From positions 62,001 through 126,000 of the forward strand of contig NZ_NIWT01000009.1 in the NCBI RefSeq assembly GCF_002236115.1: 64,000 bases of DNA. Direction: 5' to 3'. The DNA is from Pseudomonas jessenii (GTDB taxonomy: Bacteria; Pseudomonadota; Gammaproteobacteria; Pseudomonadales; Pseudomonadaceae). The position numbers and the translations under genes are program-made. Shown piece by piece: positions 7,661 to 17,246 of the stretch. A model generated the notes under the pieces. That model searched no databases. It was not told the DNA's origin and worked only from the letters and a program-made list of their open reading frames with translations. How positions within the stretch are numbered: the stretch's first letter is position 1; each line of letters starts with the position of its first letter.

Positions 7661-9088
7661 ATGAACAATCTCATCGCCACCGACGAGTCACCTGAAGCCG
7701 TTCGCCTCATGGTCAGGGTTTACGCCTACTTGCTGCTCGCAGGATTTGCGTTTGTTCCGGCCTATCTGATTGGGTACTTGTACTTTTTTCAGGACCCCAC
7801 GCTTATATTCGAGAATCACCTGTTCCATATAGTTGCGATCACGACAGCCACCCTGGCCGGCTCGTTTGTTACGTACGTAACGTGGCGCTGCTATCAGTCA
7901 TCGGGAGATCCGCTGCTGCGATGGATGACGCTTGGTTTTCTCGGCTTTGTACTGATCTATGCGTTGCATGGTGCGTTCACCGGGCAAGCACACCACAATA
8001 TCTGGCTCTTCCTGCTTTATGGACCCGCCTCTCGCCTGGTCATGTCGATTCTGCTGTTAGTCGGACTGCTGTCGTACCACCGCCCACCTGTTGCCGCGGA
8101 CCAACGAATGAAGGCCCGCCCGTGGTTGACCTGGATAGGACTGTTCCTGCTGGTCGACGTGGCAGTGGCGTACGTCGCGAATTCGCCGATCGCCAGCAAT
8201 CTCGCGGTGCGCCTATCGATGGAAGGTGGTGCCCTCGTTCTTTCCACATTGACCGTGACAATACTCCTGCTGCGCCGTATCCGTTCGCCGCTGATGACCA
8301 TTTTTATCATCTCGGTCACCGCGTTCGCGCTGTCATCTCTTGCCTTCATCCTTGCACGTCCCTGGAACCATATGTGGTGGCTCGCTCACGCGATCTTCGC
8401 CGGTGGATTCTTCATGTTGAGCTATGGGGTAGTGCAAGCGTTCCTCACCACGCGGTCGTTTTCGAAGATTTACAGCCAAGAGGAATTGATGGTGCGTCTT
8501 GCCGAAGCGATGGCGTATGCCGAGAGCGCCCTGCAGGAACTCCAGCGCACCAATCAAGAGCTCGGGCACCTTGCGGCGACCGATCCACTGACCGGCGCTG
8601 ATAATCGGCGTCGGTTCATGGAGCGGGTCGAAGTCGAAATTGGCCGGACCAAACGCGGCGGTGCGCCGTTCTCCGTGTTGGCACTCGATCTGGATAATTT
8701 CAAGTCCATCAACGATCGCTTCGGACATCAGGTTGGCGATGACATCCTGAAGAGTTTCGTGGAGAAATGCCTCGATTCGATCCGCCCGTATGACGGTGTA
8801 GCCCGAGTGGGCGGGGAGGAATTCATGATACTGCTACCTCAGACTTCACTTGAAGGCGCGCACGAAATCGCTGAGCGTCTGCGAAGCACCGTTGCAAATA
8901 GTTCTTTTCATGGCCAGCAGCGGTCAACCGTGGTCACAGTGAGCATCGGCGTATCGCAATCCGGTCGCGATGGCGACACGATCGAGGCAATTCTGCGTAC
9001 AGCCGATCAACGCCTGTATCACGCTAAACACGAAGGCCGTAACCGTGTGGTCACTACCTTCAAAACCAGCCTCCAACCTATGCCTTGA
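7661..9088 (+). CDS. Membrane-bound diguanylate cyclase (GGDEF)
   Basis: A 475-aa protein: seven or so hydrophobic helices in residues 20-260, a short coiled segment (about 270-303), then a GGDEF domain (304-470). The active-site loop is GGEEF (384-388) and the product-inhibition site RPYD (375-378) lies five residues before it, so both activity and feedback are expected. No EAL domain. The 7-helix sensor resembles membrane ligand-sensing regions without a family I can name. It begins 25 nt after the epoxide-hydrolase-like gene with GGAGGG upstream, so it is likely the last gene of the nitrilase run, an unusual partner for catabolic enzymes. Confidence 0.92.
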   Translation: MNNLIATDESPEAVRLMVRVYAYLLLAGFAFVPAYLIGYLYFFQDPTLIFENHLFHIVAITTATLAGSFVTYVTWRCYQSSGDPLLRWMTLGFLGFVLIYALHGAFTGQAHHNIWLFLLYGPASRLVMSILLLVGLLSYHRPPVAADQRMKARPWLTWIGLFLLVDVAVAYVANSPIASNLAVRLSMEGGALVLSTLTVTILLLRRIRSPLMTIFIISVTAFALSSLAFILARPWNHMWWLAHAIFAGGFFMLSYGVVQAFLTTRSFSKIYSQEELMVRLAEAMAYAESALQELQRTNQELGHLAATDPLTGADNRRRFMERVEVEIGRTKRGGAPFSVLALDLDNFKSINDRFGHQVGDDILKSFVEKCLDSIRPYDGVARVGGEEFMILLPQTSLEGAHEIAERLRSTVANSSFHGQQRSTVVTVSIGVSQSGRDGDTIEAILRTADQRLYHAKHEGRNRVVTTFKTSLQPMP

Positions 9089-9170
9089 CCATCGTCTCGA
9101 AGTCGCTGAAAGCGTCGGCACCGATACCCCGTGCCAGTGTTTCGGACTGTGCGACAGATCTCGAAAACAA

Positions 9171-9204
9171 GTCGCAAGCCCCACTTCGCTTCGGGGCTTG
9201 CGAC
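9171..9204. terminator. Hairpin between convergent genes
   Basis: GTCGCAAGCCCC and GGGGCTTGCGAC form a perfect 12-bp stem with a 10-nt loop. On the minus strand it is followed by TTGTTTTC, so it suits termination of the universal stress gene and may also stop the cyclase transcript. Confidence 0.65.
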
Positions 9205-9333
9205 TCATTTGGCATTGTCATGCGCTTTGCCCGAGCCTTTCCCATGGTCACTGGCTGCAATCAACCAAGCTCCGTCATAACCATGCGTCAGTGGGAATAA
9301 TCCAGTCACCTACGCCTTGCGGTGTCTTCTCGA

Positions 9334-10236
9334 TCACTGATCCGCAGAACCCGTAACGGCGAAAATGTTGCAGGGCACTTGATACAGAACATGCTCCGTC
9401 GTACTGCCCACCCATTTGCCCAGTCCCTTGCGATGCGCATTTCCCATGACGATCACATCGGCCCGGTGATGCGCTGCAAAGTCGGCCAGCGCTTTGCCAG
9501 GGGGGCCTGCAACGAAGTGTTGCCGCTCAGTGGGTACGCCATAGTGGTCGGCCAATGCGATAAATGTCTTTTGCAGTGACTTGCGTACATCGCTGCTGAA
9601 GCCTGGCATCGTCACTGCACCAGCGCCTGCGTCGGATATATGTGTCAGCGATAGATCGTAGGCATACAGCAGATGCAACTCCGCATTGCATTGCATCGAC
9701 AACCCGTTCGCCGCCTGGATGATGCGGTCGTTGATGCCAGTGATCTGAGTCTCGGGTTGTGACGGATCGACTGCCGCCACTACCACCCGTGGAAGTGGAC
9801 ACCTGAGTTCGCTGACCAGATGCACAGCCACCGGACATTCGCGCAACAAGTGCCAATCCAGAGGCGTAATGAAAACGCGTTTGAGCGCTGACTCGTGTTG
9901 CACGTCCTTGATAACCAGATCCGGTTGCATTTCTGCCACATGTCGAAGTATTTCTTGCAGCGCGGTGCGCGTAACAAGCACTTCGGTGCTCACTGCAACT
10001 CCGCGGCCGCGGATTAGACCGGCCTCATCCTTCAGCCACTTTTCGTTTTCTTGCTGACAGGCCTCACGAAAACGCGCACCGGCGCTCATCAAACCCAAGA
10101 GGTTGGAGTCTTCGATGAACACCGTGATATGCAGCGCTGCGCCAGTGGCTTCGGCAATGGCGACAGCTCGCTCCAACGCCGGGGTGTGACGCATGACTGG
10201 ACCGGCTATCAGAAAGAGTCGTTGATACTGGCTCAT
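9334..10236 (-). CDS. Tandem universal stress protein (UspE-like)
   Basis: A 300-aa protein made of two Usp domains (about 1-145 and 150-298). The second ends with VIVMGNAHRKGLGKWVGSTTEHVL-like ATP-loop residues, in which the second glycine of the usual G-x2-G-x9-G(S/T) motif is a histidine, so nucleotide binding may be altered. Length and tandem layout fit UspE-type proteins, which support survival in anaerobic or stationary conditions in Pseudomonas, often under Anr. I do not see a clear TTGAT-N4-ATCAA Anr box in the upstream 150 bp. Start has GGAGGTG with ideal spacing. Monocistronic, convergent with the cyclase. Confidence 0.9.
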   Translation of the reverse strand: MSQYQRLFLIAGPVMRHTPALERAVAIAEATGAALHITVFIEDSNLLGLMSAGARFREACQQENEKWLKDEAGLIRGRGVAVSTEVLVTRTALQEILRHVAEMQPDLVIKDVQHESALKRVFITPLDWHLLRECPVAVHLVSELRCPLPRVVVAAVDPSQPETQITGINDRIIQAANGLSMQCNAELHLLYAYDLSLTHISDAGAGAVTMPGFSSDVRKSLQKTFIALADHYGVPTERQHFVAGPPGKALADFAAHHRADVIVMGNAHRKGLGKWVGSTTEHVLYQVPCNIFAVTGSADQ

Positions 10237-10684
10237 GTAACACCTCCAAATGCTTCGGGATATCTAGCTCCCCCAGCGTTGTCGCCTGTCACACCACCGA
10301 CGATTTACTATCGCCTCAACTATCTGGAACTATCAATATACGCCTGGATGCCATCTATCCCCTACTTGGCCGAGTCAACTTTTTCAACAGAATCGACCGA
10401 AAGGCCCACTGTCAGCGCGTTGTATTTGAGTCGCCCCGATTTACTGGACGCATGACCAGTTGAATCCACAGTCGTTTACTGGCGTTCACTAACGGCAGTA
10501 AACCGCCAGGAACGGTTATCGAGATAGCAAACCTCAAAGGGGCCGCACACTGGCGCCGTTAGCTATTTAAGCAGTGGCCCCTAGAACTTTTCTCTATTTA
10601 TCGGTCTATGTGGATAGCCACATCCGTTCGGTAAACGCGAACCCGCAGGCTCCCCCACAAATCAACCAGAGGTTGTCTTCGCTC
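10237..10684. promoter_or_regulatory. Intergenic region with TTTACTG inverted repeat
   Basis: No gene. GTTTACTG (10474-10481) and CAGTAAAC (10496-10503) form a perfect inverted repeat with a 14-nt gap, and TTTACT also occurs near 10304 and 10440. It may be a regulator site for either flanking gene. Nothing else seen. Confidence 0.3.
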
Positions 10685-11083
10685 ATGAAATTCCATGACC
10701 CACGGATGGTGCTCTTCGGCCTGTTCGCGTTCGCGGCAGTGGGCTCGGCATCAGCAACACAGATGAAGACCTCAACCCCTGTTTTCGCACCTGAAGTCGC
10801 AGTCGTTCAGGTGCCGGCCCAGACTGCCGGCAATCCTTGGCCGACCTTGGCCAGCATGGTCGGCAAGCAGCCAGGGCCGTTGCTTGCCCATGACGACCGA
10901 TACTGGCATGACGGCCGCTGGCACTCTCGTAGAGACGATTGGCGCCGTGACGACTGGCGCAGAGATAACTGGCGCAGAGAGCAGGCCCGCCGCGAAGCAG
11001 AACGCCAACGTTATTGGGAACGCCACCATGATCGGGCCATGCGGCACCGCTATGAGGACGATCGCCGCTACTATCGTCGCTAG
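10685..11083 (+). CDS. Small secreted Arg/Asp/Trp-rich protein
   Basis: I place the start at 10685 (MKFHDPRMVLFG), giving 132 aa with a signal peptide cleaved near SASA-TQM; an upstream in-frame ATG at 10574 would only add residues unlike a signal peptide. The mature part has a short linker and then a charged low-complexity tail with repeats of R-R-D-D-W / R-R-D-N-W, followed by ERQRYWERHHDRAMRHRYEDD. The tail recalls periplasmic RcnB-like and other small Arg/Trp-rich pseudomonad proteins, but I do not recognise a family. AGAGG lies 12 nt before the start, which is rather far. Function unknown. Confidence 0.65.
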   Translation: MKFHDPRMVLFGLFAFAAVGSASATQMKTSTPVFAPEVAVVQVPAQTAGNPWPTLASMVGKQPGPLLAHDDRYWHDGRWHSRRDDWRRDDWRRDNWRREQARREAERQRYWERHHDRAMRHRYEDDRRYYRR

Positions 11084-11415
11084 TGCGACGCCAAGGGCAA
11101 TTCGCCTGCAACACCGGCGATGCACCGCCAACCTGCGAAACCGGCCCGAAACAGCTGTACTCGCTCATTGGGTTGTAGAAGCTGGCTAGAAACGTTGACG
11201 AGGTACGAGCGACTCCCTTTCGCCCTCCTCGCCGACGTTGAAGGCGATATGCAAACGATCATGGTTATGCTGCCGCCCTCCTCCAGTTCCGATGACGCCG
11301 AGCCACCCCATGCGAATGCACACGCGGCAGGCAAACATGTTATGTTATATCTTATATAAACATGAACTGTCAGTCGCCACTGGCAGAGCCGTCCACCCCC
11401 TGCTTGCGACATTCG

Positions 11416-12588
11416 ATGACAACTTCTACTCACATCCCCCCCATCAAAAGCTTGAACCAACGCCTGCTGTCCATTGATGCCCTGAGGGGATTGGTAATCC
11501 TCCTTATGCTGTTGGATCACGTGCGCGAAACGTTCTTTTTGCACCGTCAAGTAGCAGACCCCATGGACATCGAATCCACTGAGCCAGCGCTGTTTTTCAG
11601 CCGCACACTTGCTCATTTGTGTGCGCCGGTGTTCATACTGCTTACTGGACTTTCCGCTTACCTGTATGGCCAAAAGCACCAGGGCAAGGGCGATGTGTCA
11701 GCCTTTTTGTTCAAGCGTGGTCTATTGCTGGTACTGCTGGAGTTCACCCTGGTGAATTTCGCCTGGACATTTCAGCTCCCACCTACGGCAATCTACATGC
11801 AAGTGATTTGGGCCATTGGCATCTGCATGATTGCCCTGGCCGGACTGGTTTGGTTACCCAGGCCCATTCTGTGCTGCCTGGGCCTGGTGATCGTGGCCGG
11901 GCACAATCTGCTGGATAATGTGCACTTCGCGACAGGCTCGCCCATGCATATACCCTGGGCCATTTTGCATGATCGCGGCTGGATCGATGTCTGCGACAGC
12001 TTACGTCTGCGCACCTCTTATCCTGTGCTTCCCTGGATCGGTGTGATCGCCCTTGGATACAGTATCGGCCCCTGGTTTTCTGGCCAGGTTCTGGCCGCGG
12101 AGCGTCAACGTACTCTGCTGCTTGCCGGGGCCGGAACATTGGTCGGATTTGTCGCACTGCGAGCAGTCAATGGTTATGGCGAGGTGCATTGGGTCGCTCA
12201 TGAAGGCATCACGCAAACCCTCATGAGCTTCTTCAACATTACAAAATACCCGCCCTCCCTGTTGTTCCTTTTGCTGACGTCGGGCATTGGCCTGTTACTG
12301 CTTCGTGCCTTGGAACAGGCTCAACAACGCAAGTGGGTCACTGCATTGGCAGTCTTTGGCGCGGCGCCGATGTTCTTCTACTTGCTCCACCTTTACGTAC
12401 TCAAGGCGCTGTATCTGGTCAGCGTGGCGTTGTTCGGGTTGAACCAGGGGAATTTTTTCGGTTTCGACAGCGTTTGGGCTGTGTGGCTGACGGCGGTGCT
12501 CCTGGCTTTATCCCTGTATTTACCCGTGCGCTGGTTCGCGGCATTGAAGGCACGCCGTCGCGATATCAGATGGCTCAAATACTTCTGA
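11416..12588 (+). CDS. DUF1624/HGSNAT-like membrane acyltransferase
   Basis: About 390 aa with ten or so transmembrane helices. The N-terminus carries the signature of the DUF1624/heparan-alpha-glucosaminide acetyltransferase-like family: LLSIDALRGLVILLMLLDHVRE. The histidine of LDHVRE is the proposed acyl-carrying or catalytic residue. The helix-rich body includes CAPVFILLTGLSAYLYG and a C-terminal RDIRWLKYF cytosolic tail. An upstream ATG at 11362 adds 18 residues without hydrophobic character, so I prefer 11416, though neither start has a strong ribosome site. Substrate unknown. It stands alone. Confidence 0.83.
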   Translation: MTTSTHIPPIKSLNQRLLSIDALRGLVILLMLLDHVRETFFLHRQVADPMDIESTEPALFFSRTLAHLCAPVFILLTGLSAYLYGQKHQGKGDVSAFLFKRGLLLVLLEFTLVNFAWTFQLPPTAIYMQVIWAIGICMIALAGLVWLPRPILCCLGLVIVAGHNLLDNVHFATGSPMHIPWAILHDRGWIDVCDSLRLRTSYPVLPWIGVIALGYSIGPWFSGQVLAAERQRTLLLAGAGTLVGFVALRAVNGYGEVHWVAHEGITQTLMSFFNITKYPPSLLFLLLTSGIGLLLLRALEQAQQRKWVTALAVFGAAPMFFYLLHLYVLKALYLVSVALFGLNQGNFFGFDSVWAVWLTAVLLALSLYLPVRWFAALKARRRDIRWLKYF

Positions 12589-12787
12589 TCAGGGCATTTG
12601 CTCACAAAAGTGGCCCCTGGAGAGCAATGCCAGTCAGGTAAGCGTTTGAACGCCTTCCAGAGGGATAGCGGCCGGTCGTTGGATTAGCGTTCAATGAAGA
12701 TCAAAACCGTGGGCGGCAGACTTGTGGCAGCGGGTTAACAACGCGTAAGTTGATGACCTGCCCTTAACGACACGCCGGAGTTGATCC

Positions 12788-13555
12788 ATGCGCATCGCCT
12801 TGCTGTCCGACATGCACCTGTCCGTCAACACGATCCCGTTTCCCGTCGTGGATGCCGATATTGTCGTGCTCGCCGGGGACATCGCCCGGCCGGCCAAGGC
12901 CATCGAGTGGGCCAGAGCCTGCCAGGTTCCACTGCTGTACGTGGCAGGCAATCACGAGTTTTATGGCAGTGACCTGGTCTCCACCTACGAACAGTTGAAC
13001 AGCCTGACGCAAGGTACGCAGATCCACATTCTGGAACGTTCGGAGTACGTCCACGACGGCGTGCGTTTTCTCGGCTGCACCTTGTGGTCTGACTATCGCC
13101 TTCTCGACGGCCCCGAAGACCGGGCGCTGGGCATCGATCTGGCGACCCGGCTGATTCGTGACTTCAGCCACATCAAGATCGCCCCCGATTTCCCTGACCT
13201 GTTCACGCCGGCCATTTCCCAGTTGCTGTTCCTGCAGACGGTCGCCTGGCTGGAAGACTGCTTCACCCGCGACAGCAGCACACCCACGGTGGTGGTCTCT
13301 CATTTCGCTCCGACAAAGTCGAGCATCAGCCCGACCTTTGCCGGTTCGCCGATCAACTCAAGCTTTGTCTCGGACCTCGAAGCGCGGATCAAGGACTGGC
13401 AGCCGGCACTGTGGCTGCATGGCCATACCCATGGCAGCTTTGATTATCGAGTGGGTAACACCCGCGTGATCTGCAATCCCCGGGGCTATGCCAAGAATGG
13501 CATCAATGAAAATCCTGATTTCGATGATGCCTTCGTGATCGATCTGGATCTGTGA
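12788..13555 (+). CDS. Calcineurin-like metallophosphoesterase
   Basis: A 255-aa cytoplasmic protein with the full dinuclear-metal motif set: D-x-H at Asp8/His10 (SDMHLS), Asp31 in LAGDIA, GNHE at 54-57, a downstream histidine in VVSHFAPT, and the closing HGHTHGS. Such proteins hydrolyse phosphodiesters or monoesters; specificity cannot be read. GGAG lies 9 nt before the start. It is followed 8 nt later by the convergent end of a LysR gene, with no visible hairpin between. Confidence 0.9.
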   Translation: MRIALLSDMHLSVNTIPFPVVDADIVVLAGDIARPAKAIEWARACQVPLLYVAGNHEFYGSDLVSTYEQLNSLTQGTQIHILERSEYVHDGVRFLGCTLWSDYRLLDGPEDRALGIDLATRLIRDFSHIKIAPDFPDLFTPAISQLLFLQTVAWLEDCFTRDSSTPTVVVSHFAPTKSSISPTFAGSPINSSFVSDLEARIKDWQPALWLHGHTHGSFDYRVGNTRVICNPRGYAKNGINENPDFDDAFVIDLDL

Positions 13556-13563
13556 AGCGACCC

Positions 13564-14517
13564 TCAAATCAACAGTTCCAGCGTATCGAACAGTTCGACA
13601 TCTTCCGGCCGTGTCGACCGGGCGCGGCGGCGGATGACCTGGAACAGGCAGTCGACGAAGCATTGCCCGGCGACCCCCAACTGGGCATTGCGCGGGGTGA
13701 CGATGCCGATGGTGTCGGTGGCGAAGGTTTCCGCCAGCGCCAGGCGCCCCACCCGTTCGCGGTAGCCCGGGATGGTGAGCATCGGCTCCGGGAAGTAACT
13801 GAGCATGTCTGTCTGCTCCACCAATGAAAGCGTCAACTGCGGTGAATGCGCGCGGTGGATGTGTTGCATATCGATCTGCGCACCGTGTTGCCAAAACAAC
13901 TCGGTCATCAAACCTTCATGGCTGGCATCCGGGTAGTTGACCACCCAATCCTGATCCAGCAAATCGTGGATCGAGCGGCTGTCGCGCCGTGGATGCTCAT
14001 GGCGGGCCACCACGGCCATGCGGTAAGACAGAATCTGCTCGCTGACGAACTCCGGGCGCGGCAGCAGTGATGACACCAACCCCACTGCAAACTCCATGGT
14101 GCCGTCGCGCAATCGCGGCAACGTCACCGCCATCAAGCCTTCGAAAATCTCCAGGCGTACCCGTGGCATGCGCTGGCGGAATAGCGTTACGACCTCGGGT
14201 AACAAGGTCATGCCCATCCACGGCGAAATGCCGAGGCGCAACTGCCCTTCGGCCTGGTCGCTCAGGTGTGCCAGTTCCAGTTGCGCGCGTTCGAGTTGGC
14301 TGAGCATCTGCCGCGCATGCTGCAACAGTGACTGACCGTAGGTGGTCAGCACCACACCGCTGGCATTGCGCAACAGCAGTGGCAGGTTCAAGTGTTCCTC
14401 CAGCTCGCGCAACGCCTTGGCCACTGCCGTCTGCGACACCCCCAGTTGCCGCGCCGCCGCACGAATGCTGCCGCAGTCGGCAATCATCACCAGCGCCCGC
14501 AATTGATGCAACTTCAT
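13564..14517 (-). CDS. LysR-family transcriptional regulator
   Basis: A 317-aa LysR protein: N-terminal helix-turn-helix (GSIRAAARQLGVSQTAVAKALRELE, residues about 14-38) and a C-terminal substrate-binding-like domain. Start is 14517, because the AGGAGG ribosome site overlaps codons of a longer in-frame ATG at 14535. It is divergent from the M20 amidohydrolase and its transporter with about 143 bp between, the classic arrangement for an LTTR controlling the adjacent catabolic pair. The inducer is probably the transported N-acyl substrate. Confidence 0.9.
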   Translation of the reverse strand: MKLHQLRALVMIADCGSIRAAARQLGVSQTAVAKALRELEEHLNLPLLLRNASGVVLTTYGQSLLQHARQMLSQLERAQLELAHLSDQAEGQLRLGISPWMGMTLLPEVVTLFRQRMPRVRLEIFEGLMAVTLPRLRDGTMEFAVGLVSSLLPRPEFVSEQILSYRMAVVARHEHPRRDSRSIHDLLDQDWVVNYPDASHEGLMTELFWQHGAQIDMQHIHRAHSPQLTLSLVEQTDMLSYFPEPMLTIPGYRERVGRLALAETFATDTIGIVTPRNAQLGVAGQCFVDCLFQVIRRRARSTRPEDVELFDTLELLI

Positions 14518-14660
14518 CCCTTCCTCCTGATGCACCAGGGTGTAAACCAGCGGTTTTCAGCCCACCTTTTTTGCGACTGCCGCGACATTCGCCAACTCAT
14601 TAGCATCACAGGGTATCAGTCCAACAGCCGAAAACGACCAATAAAAACGAGGAGAATCTG

Positions 14661-15845
14661 ATGACCGATTTGCCCGCCCTGCCCGGCATTCGTGCACTCG
14701 AAGAAGAGATGATCGCCCTGCGCCGACACATCCACGCCCATCCGGAATTGAGCTTTGAAGAGTTCGCCACCGCTGACCTGGTGGCGAGCAAGCTCCAGGC
14801 CTGGGGTTACCAGGTACATCGCGGCCTGGGCGGCACCGGTGTGGTCGGGCTGTTGCGCCAAGGCTCCAGCGGCAAAACGATCGGCCTGCGCGCCGACATG
14901 GATGCGCTGCCGATCATCGAGCAGACCGGGTTGCCCTACTCCAGCCGCCACGAAGGCGTGATGCACGCCTGCGGTCACGACGGGCACACGGCGATGCTGC
15001 TGGCGGCCGCCCGTTACCTGGCCGAGAGCCGAGAGTTCGACGGCTCGCTGGTGGTGATTTTCCAGCCGGCCGAGGAAGGCGACGGCGGCGCTCGGCGCAT
15101 GCTCGATGACGGTCTGTTCGAGCTGTTCCCCTGCGACGCGGTGTTCGCGATGCACAACATGCCAGGACTGCCGGTGGGCAAACTGGGCTTCCTCGCTGGC
15201 CCGTTCATGGCCTCGACCGACACCGTGACCATTCGGGTCGACGGCGTTGGCGGTCACGGCGCCATGCCGCACAAGGCCGTTGACCCGGTACTGGCCGGCT
15301 CGGCCATCGTCATGGCATTACAAAGCATTGTCTCGCGCAATGTCGCGCCGCTCGACACAGCGGTTGTGACCGTCGGCGCGTTCCACGCCGGGATTGCCGC
15401 CAACGTGATTCCCGATCACGCCGAGTTGCAGTTGAGCGTGCGTGCGCTCAAGGCGCAGGTGCGTGACGAGCTGATTGTACGGATCACCGCCGTGGCCGAG
15501 GCCCAGGCTACGAGTTTCGGCGCCCGCGCCACGGTGACGGTCGACGAGGCGCAACGCTTCCCGGCTCTGTTGAATCATCCCGAAAGCACCGAGTTCGCCC
15601 GGCAAGTAGCGCTTGATTGGGTGGGCGAAGACGGCTTGATCGCGAACATGCAACCGCTGACCGGGAGTGAGGATTTCGCCGTGATGCTGGAGCGTTGCCC
15701 CGGTTGTTATTTGCTGATCGGCAACGGTGATGGCGAAGGCGAAGGCGGCTGCATGGTGCATAACCCCGGCTACGACTTCAACGATGACTGCCTGCCGACA
15801 GGTGCGAGCTACTGGGTGCGGCTGGTCGAGACCTTCCTGGCCTGA
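14661..15845 (+). CDS. M20-family amidohydrolase (hippurate hydrolase/aminoacylase-like)
   Basis: A 394-aa M20D peptidase-family enzyme. Metal-binding motifs are visible: LRADMDALPI, MHACGHDGHTAM (about 101-112), the glutamate pair PAEEGDGGARRM, and the C-terminal LTGSEDFAVM. A dimerisation domain lies near residues 190-300 with the conserved GGHGAMPH. Members remove acyl groups from N-acyl amino acids, hippurate or indole-3-acetyl amino acids. The paired downstream transporter suggests import of that conjugate. GAGGAG lies 6 nt before the start. No signal peptide, so it acts in the cytoplasm. Confidence 0.92.
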   Translation: MTDLPALPGIRALEEEMIALRRHIHAHPELSFEEFATADLVASKLQAWGYQVHRGLGGTGVVGLLRQGSSGKTIGLRADMDALPIIEQTGLPYSSRHEGVMHACGHDGHTAMLLAAARYLAESREFDGSLVVIFQPAEEGDGGARRMLDDGLFELFPCDAVFAMHNMPGLPVGKLGFLAGPFMASTDTVTIRVDGVGGHGAMPHKAVDPVLAGSAIVMALQSIVSRNVAPLDTAVVTVGAFHAGIAANVIPDHAELQLSVRALKAQVRDELIVRITAVAEAQATSFGARATVTVDEAQRFPALLNHPESTEFARQVALDWVGEDGLIANMQPLTGSEDFAVMLERCPGCYLLIGNGDGEGEGGCMVHNPGYDFNDDCLPTGASYWVRLVETFLA

Positions 15846-15883
15846 CCTCATCCCTATCGCCCTCGTCTTCTGGAGTTCGTCAA

Positions 15884-17182
15884 ATGTCCACTCCCGTCTC
15901 TACCGCCATGCCTGATACCGCTGCGACCCGGCAGCCGATTGGTGCGAAAGCCATCGCCGCCATCACCATCGGCTCCGGTCTCGAGTTCTACGATTTTTCC
16001 GTCTACAGCTTCTTCGCCACACTGATCGGTCGCCAGTTTTTCCCGGTCGAGAGCACGCTCGGGCAATTGCTGCTGTCCCTGGCGACCTTTGGTGTCGGTT
16101 TCGGCATGCGCCCCATCGGTGGCCTGGTACTCGGCGCCTATGCCGACCGGGTCGGGCGCAAACCGGCGATGATGCTCACCCTGTGGCTGATGGCGCTGGG
16201 TTCGCTGTTGTTCACCATCGCCCCCACCTATGCGCAGATCGGCGTCTTCGCACCGTTGATCATTGTGCTGGCACGCCTGATCCAGGGCTTCGCCATCGGC
16301 GGTGAGGTCGGTGCCTCTACGGCAATGCTGATGGAACACGCCGATGACAGAAGCCGCGGGTTCTACGGCAGTTGGCAGCTGTTCAGCCAGGGCTTGAGCT
16401 TTCTGCTCGGCGCACTGGTGGCCCTGGCACTGAGCTCGTCCCTGCCGCCCGAGGCGCTGGAGAGCTGGGGTTGGCGGGTGCCGTTTGCCCTCGGGATGCT
16501 GGTGATCCCGGTCGGCATTTATATCCGTCGTCACCTCAAGGAAACCGCCGCCGAACAAGGTCATGAAGCGTTCTCCAGCGTGCGGGTGATCTTCACCGGC
16601 TACCGTCGCCTGATCGTGACCGGGGTGCTGTTGGTGATCGGTAGCACCGCGTCCAGCTACATCGTGCTCGATTACATGACCAACTACACGGTCACGGTGC
16701 TGCACCTACCGATGACCATGGGCACCACCGCCGCCTGCCTCGGCGCGCTGGTGCAGATCAGCCTGTCGATCTGGGCCGGCCGGCTCAGCGACCGTATCGG
16801 CCGGCGCCGCACCATCGCTCTGGGCAGTATCCCGATGCTGTTGCTGATCTATCCGGCGTTCATGCTGATGAACCAGTTCCCGACGCTCGGCATGCTGCTG
16901 GCCGTCTCGTTGGTCACCACCCTGTTGCTGGTGTTGATCACCGTGCCGACCCTGGTGTTGGTCACTGAACTGTTCCCAAGGGCGATTCGCGCCACCGGGT
17001 TATCGATCATCTATTGCCTGGGTGTCTCGGTGTTCGGCGGCTTCGCGCAGTTTTTCGCCACCGGTTTGATCGGCCTGACCGGCAATAACAACGCCCCGGC
17101 GCTGTATGTCATGGCGTGCCTGTGCCTGACCTTGATCGGGCTGGCGATGGTCAAGGAAACGGCCGGCAAGCCACTCGATTAG
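15884..17182 (+). CDS. MFS transporter, metabolite:H+ symporter (MHS) type
   Basis: A 432-aa, 12-helix transporter. SGLEFYDFSVYSFFATLIG is the typical first helix of MHS-family transporters (shikimate, citrate, alpha-ketoglutarate, proline/betaine), followed by loop 2-3 YADRVGRKPAM and the half-way repeat GRLSDRIGRRRT. It starts 38 nt after the amidohydrolase with TGGAG upstream, so the two form an operon that likely imports and cleaves the same compound. The exact substrate is not inferable. Confidence 0.93.
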   Translation: MSTPVSTAMPDTAATRQPIGAKAIAAITIGSGLEFYDFSVYSFFATLIGRQFFPVESTLGQLLLSLATFGVGFGMRPIGGLVLGAYADRVGRKPAMMLTLWLMALGSLLFTIAPTYAQIGVFAPLIIVLARLIQGFAIGGEVGASTAMLMEHADDRSRGFYGSWQLFSQGLSFLLGALVALALSSSLPPEALESWGWRVPFALGMLVIPVGIYIRRHLKETAAEQGHEAFSSVRVIFTGYRRLIVTGVLLVIGSTASSYIVLDYMTNYTVTVLHLPMTMGTTAACLGALVQISLSIWAGRLSDRIGRRRTIALGSIPMLLLIYPAFMLMNQFPTLGMLLAVSLVTTLLLVLITVPTLVLVTELFPRAIRATGLSIIYCLGVSVFGGFAQFFATGLIGLTGNNNAPALYVMACLCLTLIGLAMVKETAGKPLD

Positions 17183-17246
17183 GCCGTTGTGACCATGACG
17201 GGCGTATGCGTCGGATTCTTTCAAACCGCGCATACGCCCAACGCCT

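Noticed and set aside
10237..10330. Anr/FNR box before the universal stress gene
   Set aside because: No TTGAT-N4-ATCAA match is visible upstream of the start, though this control is common for Pseudomonas usp genes.
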